Assembly (NCBI GenBank): GCA_964572045.1
Contig: CAZNEI010000017.1
Coordinates: forward strand, 1-42,999
Length of the DNA: 42,999 nucleotides
From: CBDCKR01 sp964572045
GTDB lineage: Bacteria; Gemmatimonadota; Gemmatimonadetes; Longimicrobiales; Gaopeijiaceae
Direction of reading: 5' to 3'
This document shows positions 7,603 through 18,146 of this stretch, piece by piece (the stretch's first letter is position 1; every line of letters starts with the position of its first letter). The notes below the pieces were generated by a model. The model did no database searches. It worked only from the letters and a program-made list of their open reading frames with translations, and was not told where the DNA came from. The translations under genes and the position numbers were made by a program.

Positions 7603-8751
7603 GCGGTGCCCTCGGCCGCCGGCCGAGGGCCTCGGGGCCGGCGAAGCTGCCCAGCCCGGTGCCAATTCGTGCACCGTCGCGCGGGGGCCGTCCTCGGATC
7701 CCACCAGGACTACGCCACCGGGGGGGATTTCTCTGCGCACGTAGGCCAGAGCGATCGTGCCCCCGGAGCGAGGGGAGCTGACGACACTGGTCATTCGCCC
7801 GACGGGAGCTCCCTCGTGAAACAACTCGGCGTCGCTTGCGGGCGCCGGGCTGTCACCGAGGCGCAATCCTCGGAGACTCCTGTTGACGTGGCCGCGGTCC
7901 CGAATTCGCACGATTACTTCCTGACCCGTGTAGCATCCCTTGGCGTGGTCCACGGCTCGATCCACGATGCCGACCTCGGTCAGAATGAAGGACTCGTCCA
8001 TATCTTGGCCGAACGCCGGTCGGCCAGCCTCTACGCGCAACGTGTCCCAGACGCTGGCGCCGACCGGGGCAACCCCCCGGTCTAGGAGCTGGCCCCATAG
8101 CCTCCGGGCCCGCCCCTTGGACGTGAAGACGTCCCAAGCCGGAGTGGCGACCTCCGACGTCCCAAGCACCCGCTCCCGCGCGTGGTCGCTCGCAACGTAG
8201 TCGCCCTCTCCCAACCCCTCCACGCCCGCGCCCCCAGTCCACGGCACAAGCTCGCCGAACACGGTGAGCGCCCGCGGACCCAGCAAGGTGAGCAACCCCG
8301 CTTCGTCGGAGATATCCTCGACGACCGCAAGACGAGGCGGTACGTACCGTCTCAAGTGCTCCAGCAGCGGTTTGAGAGCCGGACGCGGTACATCAAGCCA
8401 CAGGCTGTCTCCATGCGGAATGGCGCCCCACATGACCCTTGCGTCGGCAACGACCCTTCCCTTCGCCGAAAGGACCGCGGAGTATTCGGCACGGCCGCCT
8501 ACCACCCCCTCGGTTAAGCTCGCCGGCGCACGGGGCATGCGGCCCGTGAGCACCCCGTTCAGCGTGTCGACGGGAGCCCGCCCCTTCACGAGTAGGAGAG
8601 CCCTGTGGCTCCGGTCCCGCACAGCGGCGTCGCTGGTCGCCCGGACGTACTCCGTCGCCGGATCGCCGTGGTGCCACGTGATCTCGACCCCCCCCCTCTG
8701 AACAACGACGTTCCCTGGCCGCACGTGATCGGGTCCCGGCAACTCGCTCAT
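7576..8751 (-). CDS. ygfZ: YgfZ/GcvT-like folate-binding protein
   Basis: 391 residues of the aminomethyltransferase-like fold. The YgfZ signature K-GCYTGQE (in AKGCYTGQEVIVRI) is present about two thirds along, and the N-terminal half shows the tetrahydrofolate-binding GcvT-like pattern. YgfZ proteins support repair or assembly of Fe-S enzymes such as MiaB with the help of folate. The C-terminus extends about 25 residues beyond the domain in a Gly/Pro/Arg-rich tail. A GGAG lies about 12 nt before the ATG, a weak site. Fe-S chemistry is abundant elsewhere in the window (MutY, ETF-QO, radical SAM), which fits but does not prove a link. Confidence 0.8.
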   Translation of the reverse strand: MSELPGPDHVRPGNVVVQRGGVEITWHHGDPATEYVRATSDAAVRDRSHRALLLVKGRAPVDTLNGVLTGRMPRAPASLTEGVVGGRAEYSAVLSAKGRVVADARVMWGAIPHGDSLWLDVPRPALKPLLEHLRRYVPPRLAVVEDISDEAGLLTLLGPRALTVFGELVPWTGGAGVEGLGEGDYVASDHARERVLGTSEVATPAWDVFTSKGRARRLWGQLLDRGVAPVGASVWDTLRVEAGRPAFGQDMDESFILTEVGIVDRAVDHAKGCYTGQEVIVRIRDRGHVNRSLRGLRLGDSPAPASDAELFHEGAPVGRMTSVVSSPRSGGTIALAYVRREIPPGGVVLVGSEDGPRATVHELAPGWAASPAPRPSAGGRGHRSGGAQPLQ

Positions 8752-9193
8752 CGGGCGCTCAAGCTCCGGTGCTCAAGGCGAGCTTCCCCGCCCTCACGGT
8801 CGGGGCTCTCGAAGAGGGGGCGCATGCCTGCGGCCGCGTTGACGTGGGGAGCGGGCCTCGGGCGGTGCCGACGCTCTTTCGCGGTCTCGCTCGAGGGGCC
8901 GCGCGGGTCGTGAACCGTATGGCGCAATCCCCGCGCGACCCTCTCGACGCAAAGACGAATTCGGAAGCCGCCATCAGAGACTCCGGCCAGGACCGGTGGC
9001 GAGGATCGCGACAGGCCCCGGCAGGTTGTGGGGAGCAGGCCGATTGCGGGGGAAACGGGTTGCAGCGTCCATGCACGAATCTAACTCTGTTTCCCCTCCT
9101 GGCGCCCCCGTCTAGATTGGCGGCACGTTTCACCGATCGATTGTCCGCGGGGAACCTCACATTGACCACGGAAGACATCTCTCAGCAAGACCA
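8752..9193. other. 442-bp intergenic region upstream of selD
   Basis: This gap lies between the divergent ygfZ and selD genes. Open frames in it have low-complexity Arg/Pro/Ala translations and no recognisable domain. I looked for a selenocysteine tRNA (long variable arm, UCA anticodon) and did not find one. No clear promoter was identified. Confidence 0.4.
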
Positions 9194-10252
9194 ATGCACG
9201 ACGAACCTAGAGACGGGAGGCCCAGGATCCGCCTGACGAAGCTGGCTCACGGAGCCGGTTGAGCCAGCAAGCTCGGCATGTCCGAGCTGGCGCAGGTCCT
9301 GCGTCACCTTGGCCCCATCGAGAGCACCGCGGCGCTGGTGGAGGCAACCCCCAGCGACGACGCCGCCGTGTACTCACTCGGCAACGGCCGCGCCCTCGTC
9401 GTCACCGTCGACTTCTTTGCTCCGTTGGTCGATGAGCCGTACGACTTTGGGAGGATCGCGGCCGCAAATGCGCTTTCGGACATCTACGCCATGGGGGCTC
9501 GTCCCCTTTTCGGGCTCAACTTACTGGCGTTCCCTCGCACGCTGCTGGACGGGGGGATCGTGGACGAGATCATCCGCGGCGGATCGGACACCGCCCGCGA
9601 AGCCGGTATCCCGATCCTAGGCGGCCACTCGGTGCACGATCCGGAGCCCAAATACGGGATGGTGATCGTGGGTGACGCCGTCAAGAACACCGTTGTGACC
9701 AACGCGAAGGCCCACGTCGGGGACCGGCTCCTGCTCACCAAGCCCTTGGGCACGGGTATCGTCGCGACGGCCCTCAAGGCCGACGAGGCCCCGCAGGAGG
9801 TTGTGCAAGCGGCCGTGGCAAGCATGACCCTTCTCAACAGAGGGGCTGCGGAGGCCATGGTGCGGGCGGGGATCCAATCCGCCACCGACGTCTCCGGCTA
9901 CGGACTCCTGGGCCACCTCGCGAACTTGCTGCTGCAGTCGGACGTCGCTGCCGAAATCGATGCGGCGTCCGTGCCCGTGCTGGCCGGCGTGACACAGCTT
10001 GTCGCCGAAGGGCACGTCCCAGGCGGCACCCGTCGCAACCTCAGGGATATCGAGGACTGCGTGGACTTCGGTGACGCCGACGAGGTCCGGCGCCTCATTC
10101 TCGCCGACGCCCAAACGTCGGGTGGTCTGCTTATCTCGGTGCCGCAGGACCGCGCGGCTAGGTTACTGGAGGAGCTCCAGGAGGAGACGCCCCAAGCCGC
10201 CGCCATCGGTCGTGTCACCGCAGGGGCTTCCGGCTCGATCAAGGTCCTATGA
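9194..10252 (+). CDS. selD: Selenide water dikinase (selenophosphate synthetase), selenocysteine-containing
   Basis: SelD makes selenophosphate from selenide and ATP, the selenium donor for tRNA-Sec charging and selenouridine. The frame reads through a TGA at 9260-9262. Upstream in frame is LTKLAHGAG, then U23, then ASKLG, aligning exactly with the family N-terminus GAG-C-GC-K, in which the Cys (position 17 in E. coli) is catalytic; the conserved Lys is kept as Lys26. The downstream domain is complete (PSDDAAVY, NALSDIYAMGA, ILGGHS, TKPLGTG, DVSGYGLLGHL, DAQTSGGLL). Read through the UGA the protein has 352 residues, close to the usual length. Starting at ATG 9278 would lose the catalytic residue. 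The ATG at 9194 has only a weak ribosome site. It is convergent with lon. Confidence 0.88.
9263..9291 (+). promoter_or_regulatory. Putative bacterial SECIS hairpin in selD
   Basis: Immediately after the UGA, GCTCGG (9271-9276) pairs perfectly with CCGAGC (9282-9287) around the loop CATGT. An outer GCCA (9263-9266)/TGGC (9288-9291) helix flanks a 4-nt bulge on the 5' side only. The loop lies 14 nt after the UGA and contains a G-U step, in the range of bacterial SECIS elements bound by SelB. The structure sits in coding sequence, as bacterial SECIS elements do. Confidence 0.7.
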
Positions 10253-10307
10253 CGCGGCCACTGGTCGCCCGAGTGAGCCACTTTCCACCGGGCTGCGCCA
10301 GCCCGCC

Positions 10308-12779
<2,472 letters not shown>

Positions 12780-13586
12780 AAGATTATCTCACCTCGAACG
12801 TCCCCGAGGATCGCGATCCCAGCCGAGGTCGTGAAACGGCACGTAGCCACCCCGGGTGGCCGGACCCGCCCCAGACCAATCCCGGACGGATACACGCGCC
12901 GTGGTCCTAGGAATTGATGGCCTCTGCAGGAATCCTGCCAGCCCCGGGGCGCCAGGAACATGCCGGAGTTGTAGTGGTCCTGTCATGATGGCAGCCATTG
13001 CTCTGCGAGCCCACCGCGCTCGCTGTCTCTTCGACCGTCTACCCCTCTTCCAGTCTTGGGCGGAGGAGTCGAAGCCGGCCCCCGTTCAGCTGGTCGTCGG
13101 CTCGCATTCGCCGGCCGGGATCGCAATGCATGGCAAATCCCACCTCCTCCGGATCCGTCCACCCTCCGATCAGCACGTCGAAGGGGCATCATCGGCGTCG
13201 GCAGACGGCGCACCAATCGCGCGTCCGCATCACCGGGAAAAGGGATTCGACTCCCAGGGACACCTTGGATGAAATACGTCGTTTCTTGGAGCGCGATTAC
13301 CGAGAACCATTCGCGGCCGACCCAGGTTCCAGACGGGCCACGAGTGTGACCGGCGAAGCACGGTCTTTCTTGCCCGTCAAGGCCACGATACGATTGAGCG
13401 AGGGACGGGGTGCAAGCGGCAGAGCGGCGATCCCCTGGGATGTGTGGAAGCCTCGGTGGACACTTGCGAGGATACGGGACGCCCCGAGGAGCTGTTCGAA
13501 GGATAGGCATCGACGGCCGATCCGGGGACGCCACGCTGAGCCAAACGAGCTTGGGCGGACGGCTTCATGACCAAGGAGATCAGTAT
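12780..13586. other. 807-bp stretch without a recognisable gene
   Basis: This lies between lon (minus) and the gamma-glutamyltransferase gene (plus). Several open frames exist on both strands but their translations are Arg/Pro/Ser-rich and match nothing known to me. A short MKYVVSWSA peptide starting at 13269 resembles the opening of DUF3303 proteins but runs out after 26 codons, so it could be a decayed gene. It presumably holds the promoters of both neighbours. Confidence 0.4.
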
Positions 13587-15254
13587 ATGCCTCATGTCTT
13601 ACGCGCACTTAAGGTGGCCATCTTGGCAGCATCACTTCCGGCCTACGCAGCAGACGCCCAAATGAGGCCTGGCAGCATGGCCGGCCGGTCTACCGTCTAC
13701 GCCCCCCGGGAGGCGGTGGCGACAAGTCAGCCTCTGGCGAGCGGAGCCGGGCTGGAGATCATGCAGCGTGGCGGGAACGCCATCGACGCCGCCGTAGCGG
13801 CCGCAGCGGTCCTCACCGTAACCGAGCCCCACATGACGGGGATCGGAGGGGACATGTTTGCCATCGTGTGGTCGGCCGAGAACCAGCAGCTTGTGGGGTT
13901 GGATGCGAGCGGCAGATCCGGCTCCCTCTTGACGCCCGACGCCCTTCGGAGGCGCGGCCACGAGCGCATGCCCATCAGCGGGCCGGAGGCGGTTACGGTG
14001 CCGGGAGCCATTTCGGGTTGGGCAGCGCTCCTGGAGCGGTACGGGACGATGTCCCTGAGTGAGGTTCTGCAGCCTGCGATTCGCATCGCGAACGAGGGCT
14101 TCCCCGTCACTCCGATCATCGCCAGCCAGTGGCGGGACGCTGAGGCGAAACTGGCACGGGACGCCGGGGCGCGCGCTACCTTCCTCTACGACGGCGGGCG
14201 GGGGCCGGACGTCGGAGAGTGGTTCGAGAACCCGGATCTGGCCCGCAGTCTCGGCTTGCTCGCGGAGCAGGGGCCCGAGGTCTTCTATGGGGGCGAGCTA
14301 GGCCGCAGGCTCGTGGACCACCTCGCCGAGCTCGGTGGCTTCCTGACGCTCGACGATCTCCGCGACCACAGGCCGGGGTGGGTCGATCCCATCTCAATCG
14401 GGTTCCGCGGGTACACGATTTGGGAGCTGCCTCCAGCCGGTCAGGGTGTGGCGGTGCTTCAGATGTTGAAGATGCTGGAGCCGTTGGACCTCGAAGACAT
14501 GGGCCATAACTCCGCCGCGTATCTGCACCACCTTATCGAAGCCAAGAAGCTGGCCTTCGCCGACCTGAGCCGGTACATCGCAGACCGAGATCATATGGAC
14601 GTGTCGGTGGAGAGGCTGCTCGACGAAGACTATCTCGCCGCGCGCAGAGTCCTCATCGATCCTGAGCGGGCGACGGAAAGGGTACAGCCCGGTCCCGCTG
14701 TTACCGACAGCGAAACTATCTACCTCTCGGCCGCCGATTCCGACGGCAACATGATCTCGTTCATCAACAGCATCTATTCCGCGTTCGGCTCGGGCGTCGT
14801 GATCCCCGGAACGGGCTTCGCGCTCCAAAACCGGGGCGGCGGCTTCACCCTCGAGGAGGGGCATCCGAACCAGGCCGGCCCTCGCAAGAGGCCATTCCAC
14901 ACGCTGATCCCAGGATTCGTGACCAAGGACGGCGCTCCTTGGATGACCTTCGGCCTTATGGGAGGATCGATGCAGCCACAGGGCCACACCCAGATGCTGC
15001 TCAACATCCTCGTATTCGGTATGGACCTCCAAGAGGCGATCGACGCGCCGCGATTCCGTCATCAGTCGGGATATGACGTGCTCATCGAGGGACCGATCAG
15101 CCACGAGGCGCGCCAGGGCCTGACAGCCATGGGTCACAAGCTGTCGGTCGCGGGTGGAGGCTCTTTCGGGGGGGCTCAAGCCATCATTAGGCTCGAGAGG
15201 GGCTGGGCTGCCGGATCCGATCCGAGGAAGGACGGCATGGCGGTCGGTCGCTAG
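13587..15254 (+). CDS. Gamma-glutamyltransferase-family protein (Ntn hydrolase)
   Basis: 555 residues from ATG 13587, which has AAGGAGAT 6 nt upstream and opens a signal peptide (ALKVAILAASLPAYAADAQ), so the enzyme is exported. Family motifs: ASGAGLEIMQRGGNAIDAAVA, EPHMTGIGGDMF, and the self-processing junction with the candidate nucleophile Thr377 in SETIYLSAADSDGNM. Downstream are GSGVVIPGTGFALQNRG and FGLMGGSMQPQGH. The FGSGVVIPGTG form marks the branch lacking close similarity to classical glutathione-degrading GGT, so the substrate is uncertain. Members cleave into two subunits before this Thr. Followed 11 nt later by the Nudix gene. Confidence 0.85.
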   Translation: MPHVLRALKVAILAASLPAYAADAQMRPGSMAGRSTVYAPREAVATSQPLASGAGLEIMQRGGNAIDAAVAAAAVLTVTEPHMTGIGGDMFAIVWSAENQQLVGLDASGRSGSLLTPDALRRRGHERMPISGPEAVTVPGAISGWAALLERYGTMSLSEVLQPAIRIANEGFPVTPIIASQWRDAEAKLARDAGARATFLYDGGRGPDVGEWFENPDLARSLGLLAEQGPEVFYGGELGRRLVDHLAELGGFLTLDDLRDHRPGWVDPISIGFRGYTIWELPPAGQGVAVLQMLKMLEPLDLEDMGHNSAAYLHHLIEAKKLAFADLSRYIADRDHMDVSVERLLDEDYLAARRVLIDPERATERVQPGPAVTDSETIYLSAADSDGNMISFINSIYSAFGSGVVIPGTGFALQNRGGGFTLEEGHPNQAGPRKRPFHTLIPGFVTKDGAPWMTFGLMGGSMQPQGHTQMLLNILVFGMDLQEAIDAPRFRHQSGYDVLIEGPISHEARQGLTAMGHKLSVAGGGSFGGAQAIIRLERGWAAGSDPRKDGMAVGR

Positions 15255-15265
15255 AGGAGCGGCGG

Positions 15266-16114
15266 ATGGAAGATGCGAGTTGTGGGGCATCTGAGCGCCA
15301 GTTTCCGAGCGGGATGGATGATGCTCCTCCCGGGTCCGTGGTTGCCCGGCCGGCTGCCACCCTCCTCTTGATGCGGGACGAGGGGCTCGGCTTCACGGTC
15401 CTGCTCCTCAAGCGCACTCACAACGCCGGCTTCGTGCCGGGAGCGTATGTCTTTCCCGGCGGACGAGTCGACGGGGCTGACCTCGATTCAGACGTCCTGG
15501 CCCGGGCCAGGGGTCTCACGTGGGCGCGGGCTGCAGAACGAATGAGGCTTCACGACGCGAATCCTCCGGCTGCAGCCTACTATTCGGCAGCGCTCAGGGA
15601 GGCCTTCGAGGAGACCGGAATACTCGTGGGCCGGACCGGGGACGGAGATTCGCTTCCCACGGCGGCTGCCTCGCCTGGCGTGCGCGAGGTCCGGGACAAG
15701 CTCCTTCGCGGCGCGTGCTCCTTCGCCCAGGCCCTGGAGGACCTAGACGTCTTCATCGACAACGACGCCATGGAGTACATCGGGCACTGGATCACGCCGG
15801 TGGGAGAGCCACGGCGCTACGATACCCGTTTCTTCGCCGCAGCCGTGGGGCCGGGGTCAGAGCCGGCCCTCCACATCCAAGAGGTGCGCAAGGCGATCTG
15901 GCTCAGACCTGCGGAGGCGCTGGATCTGGCCCGTGACGGTTCGCTCCCGATGGTCTTCCCCACCATCAAGACGCTCGAATCCGTAAGCGAGTTCGCCACG
16001 ACGTCCGAGGTGCTGCAGGCATTCCGGAGTCGCCGGGTACCGAGCGTCCGACCCCGCCTGGTCCGTGCGCCAAACGGAGCGCTGGAAAGGACCCTCGAGG
16101 TTATCTCGGACTAG
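15266..16114 (+). CDS. Nudix hydrolase (NUDT19/CoA-diphosphatase-like)
   Basis: 282 residues. The Nudix box is split: FPGGRVD at residues 63-69 and REAFEETG at 111-118, separated by an insertion of about 40 residues. Such an insertion between the Gly-Gly and REX2EEXG parts is typical of NUDT19-type CoA/acyl-CoA diphosphatases. The catalytic Glu residues are present. AGAGGAG precedes the ATG. It lies 11 nt downstream of the gamma-glutamyltransferase gene and is probably cotranscribed; no functional link is obvious. It is convergent with the ETF-QO gene. Confidence 0.8.
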   Translation: MEDASCGASERQFPSGMDDAPPGSVVARPAATLLLMRDEGLGFTVLLLKRTHNAGFVPGAYVFPGGRVDGADLDSDVLARARGLTWARAAERMRLHDANPPAAAYYSAALREAFEETGILVGRTGDGDSLPTAAASPGVREVRDKLLRGACSFAQALEDLDVFIDNDAMEYIGHWITPVGEPRRYDTRFFAAAVGPGSEPALHIQEVRKAIWLRPAEALDLARDGSLPMVFPTIKTLESVSEFATTSEVLQAFRSRRVPSVRPRLVRAPNGALERTLEVISD

Positions 16115-16204
16115 CGGCGGCCCCGAGAGGGTCCGGGTGGCCGGTCCCTCCCCCGAGGGCGATCCTGGACACTGAGCCATGCCCCCGGCGCGGCTGGCGC
16201 GGCT

Positions 16205-17887
16205 CTACATCCGGCGGTACGCCGGGCCTGCACCCCCCTCCCTAGCCGTCCACCGAGGCCCGAGGACATCGGTGGCCTTGCAGTCCACGCAGTTCGGCGC
16301 GTTGACCAGAAGCTCCGAGCCGTCGCGCTCGTAGACCCCTGCCGGGCACATGTGCACATACATCTCGGCGGCTTCCGGACTCACGTCTCGACCAACGATC
16401 AGATGGCTCGGAATATCGTCGCGGGTCTGGTTTGCCGCCTTGTAGACCGCATCCACCTTGCTGAAGGTGATCCTGCCGTCGGACCGGATCGGAGGGCCGC
16501 CGCCGCCGAGGATGCGAGGCTCCCCGGCGTCTTCCGAAACCTTGATTCTCTCACCGAGGAGCCTCCCCCGCGACAGGGTCATAAGGCCCGCCCCGATCGA
16601 GCCGCGCACCAGGCCCTTCTTGAAGGCGAGCCGGATGTTCCGGGTCCTTTTCAGGTCGCGCATGATATAGCTGGCGTCCAGCGCTTCCGTGTAGGCGCGC
16701 AGTCCGCGCTCAGAAAAATCCCGCTCCTTGAGGGCGTTGAAGACGGCGCGGGCGGCGAGGATTCCGGAGTGCATCGCATAGTGGATGCCCTTGAGGGACG
16801 GAACGTCGACGAAGCCCGCCGCGTCGCCGACGATGCACACTCCCGCGCCGTGTCGCCGGGCCGGCACGGAGTAGTACCCACCCTCCGGGATGGTCTTCGC
16901 GCCCCACTCCACCATCTCTCCACCTTCCAGATACGGCCTGAACAGCGGGTGCAGCTTCATACGCTGGAAGACCCCGTGAACGTCGAACCGCGCATCAGCG
17001 TAGTCGAGGCCGACCACGAGGCCGAGCGAGACCAGATTCTCCTCGAGGGGATACATGAAGCTTCCGCCGAACGCATGCGCCGGGAGCGGCCATCCCATGG
17101 TGTGAATCACGCGTTCGAGCGGCTTGTCGGTCTCCCAAAGCTCCTTGACTCCGAGAGCATAGATCTGGGGGTTCTCGGAGGCGATGCCCTGCCACTCCAA
17201 GTACGCCTGCGTCAGCGAGCCTCTCGTCCCCTCGGCGAGCACCGTGACCCGCGCGGTCAAGTCCATGGGCGGCATATAGTGGCTGCCGCCGGGCCGTCCG
17301 TCCCTCCCCAGCCCTGAGGCCGTCGTACGTACCCCCACGACCCGGTCCCCCTCCACGAGCAGTCCGCCCACGGCAAAGCCCGGGTAGATGTCCACGCCCA
17401 GCTCTTCCGCCCTTGCCCCCAACCACCGCACGATTTCGCAGATCGACGCCAAGCGGTTGCCACGATTCTTCATCGTCGGGGGCGTGGGCACCCGAATGGC
17501 CCGGCCCTCGGTCAGAAAGTAGACCGCCTCCCGGGTCACCGGCCCCCTTAGCGGAAGCTCAGCCGGACCTAGACCAGGAAAGAGCTTCCGGAAGGCTCGC
17601 GGGTTGACGACTGCCCCAGAGAGCGAGTGCTCTCCCAACCGGCCGGCCTTCTCCAGTACCCCGATTGAGATCTCTCCGAGCGTTCCGTTCTCCTCGTTGT
17701 CCCTGGCCACGAGCCGTGCCAGCTCGATGGCCCCCGCGAGACCCGCCGGCCCCCCGCCGACGAAGAGCACGTCCACGGGGAGTGCCTCGGAGTCGGGCAC
17801 CTCGGAGATGATCAACCGGTCTACGGGTAGGGAGGGTTGGTACATCGCCGGACGCAACGCTCCCGCCAGCTCCCTCTGATCAGCCAT
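16205..17887 (-). CDS. Electron transfer flavoprotein-quinone oxidoreductase, with altered Fe-S ligand
   Basis: 560 residues, full length for ETF-QO, a membrane-peripheral flavoprotein passing electrons from acyl-CoA dehydrogenases via ETF to quinone. FAD motif VGGGPAG at 43-49, GEHSLSGAVVNPRA, a membrane-associating central part, GDAAGFVDVPSLKGIHYAM, and the C-terminal Fe-S domain. Three cluster cysteines are present (Cys514 in MCPAGVYE, Cys533 and Cys536 in NCVDCK), but the position of the fourth (CxxCxxC in the human enzyme) is Thr539 in CKATDV. AAGGAG precedes the ATG 6 nt away. ETF subunit genes are not in the window. It is divergent from the AAA+ gene. Confidence 0.88.
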   Translation of the reverse strand: MADQRELAGALRPAMYQPSLPVDRLIISEVPDSEALPVDVLFVGGGPAGLAGAIELARLVARDNEENGTLGEISIGVLEKAGRLGEHSLSGAVVNPRAFRKLFPGLGPAELPLRGPVTREAVYFLTEGRAIRVPTPPTMKNRGNRLASICEIVRWLGARAEELGVDIYPGFAVGGLLVEGDRVVGVRTTASGLGRDGRPGGSHYMPPMDLTARVTVLAEGTRGSLTQAYLEWQGIASENPQIYALGVKELWETDKPLERVIHTMGWPLPAHAFGGSFMYPLEENLVSLGLVVGLDYADARFDVHGVFQRMKLHPLFRPYLEGGEMVEWGAKTIPEGGYYSVPARRHGAGVCIVGDAAGFVDVPSLKGIHYAMHSGILAARAVFNALKERDFSERGLRAYTEALDASYIMRDLKRTRNIRLAFKKGLVRGSIGAGLMTLSRGRLLGERIKVSEDAGEPRILGGGGPPIRSDGRITFSKVDAVYKAANQTRDDIPSHLIVGRDVSPEAAEMYVHMCPAGVYERDGSELLVNAPNCVDCKATDVLGPRWTAREGGAGPAYRRM

Positions 17888-18146
17888 TCTGACTCCTTCG
17901 CTCGGACTCGCCGCCCGGCCCGGCGGGTCCGTGCCTGCTCCTCGGACCCGTGGAATCGACCCCGGTGTATCCTAGTGCTCTGCCGCCGAAGTTCCAGGGC
18001 CTACCTGGCACGTCGAGGGGGAGCCCTCCGCGCCAGATCGGCACGCGGAAAGCGTCGGGGAGCGCTTGGTGTGCGTCTGGCGCTCACCATCGCTTCGGCG
18101 CCATGGGTCCTGAGACACCACCGCCAAGAGGGACAAGAAGGCCGCC

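Noticed and set aside
8752..9193. tRNA-Sec gene next to selD
   Set aside because: No cloverleaf with a UCA anticodon and long variable arm was found on either strand.
8759..9236. Open frames on both strands in the ygfZ-selD gap
   Set aside because: Translations are low in complexity and overlap the selD start; no ribosome site or family match.
9278..10252. SelD starting at ATG 9278
   Set aside because: This start lies after the catalytic residue and the conserved Lys; the family N-terminus is encoded in frame upstream across the UGA.
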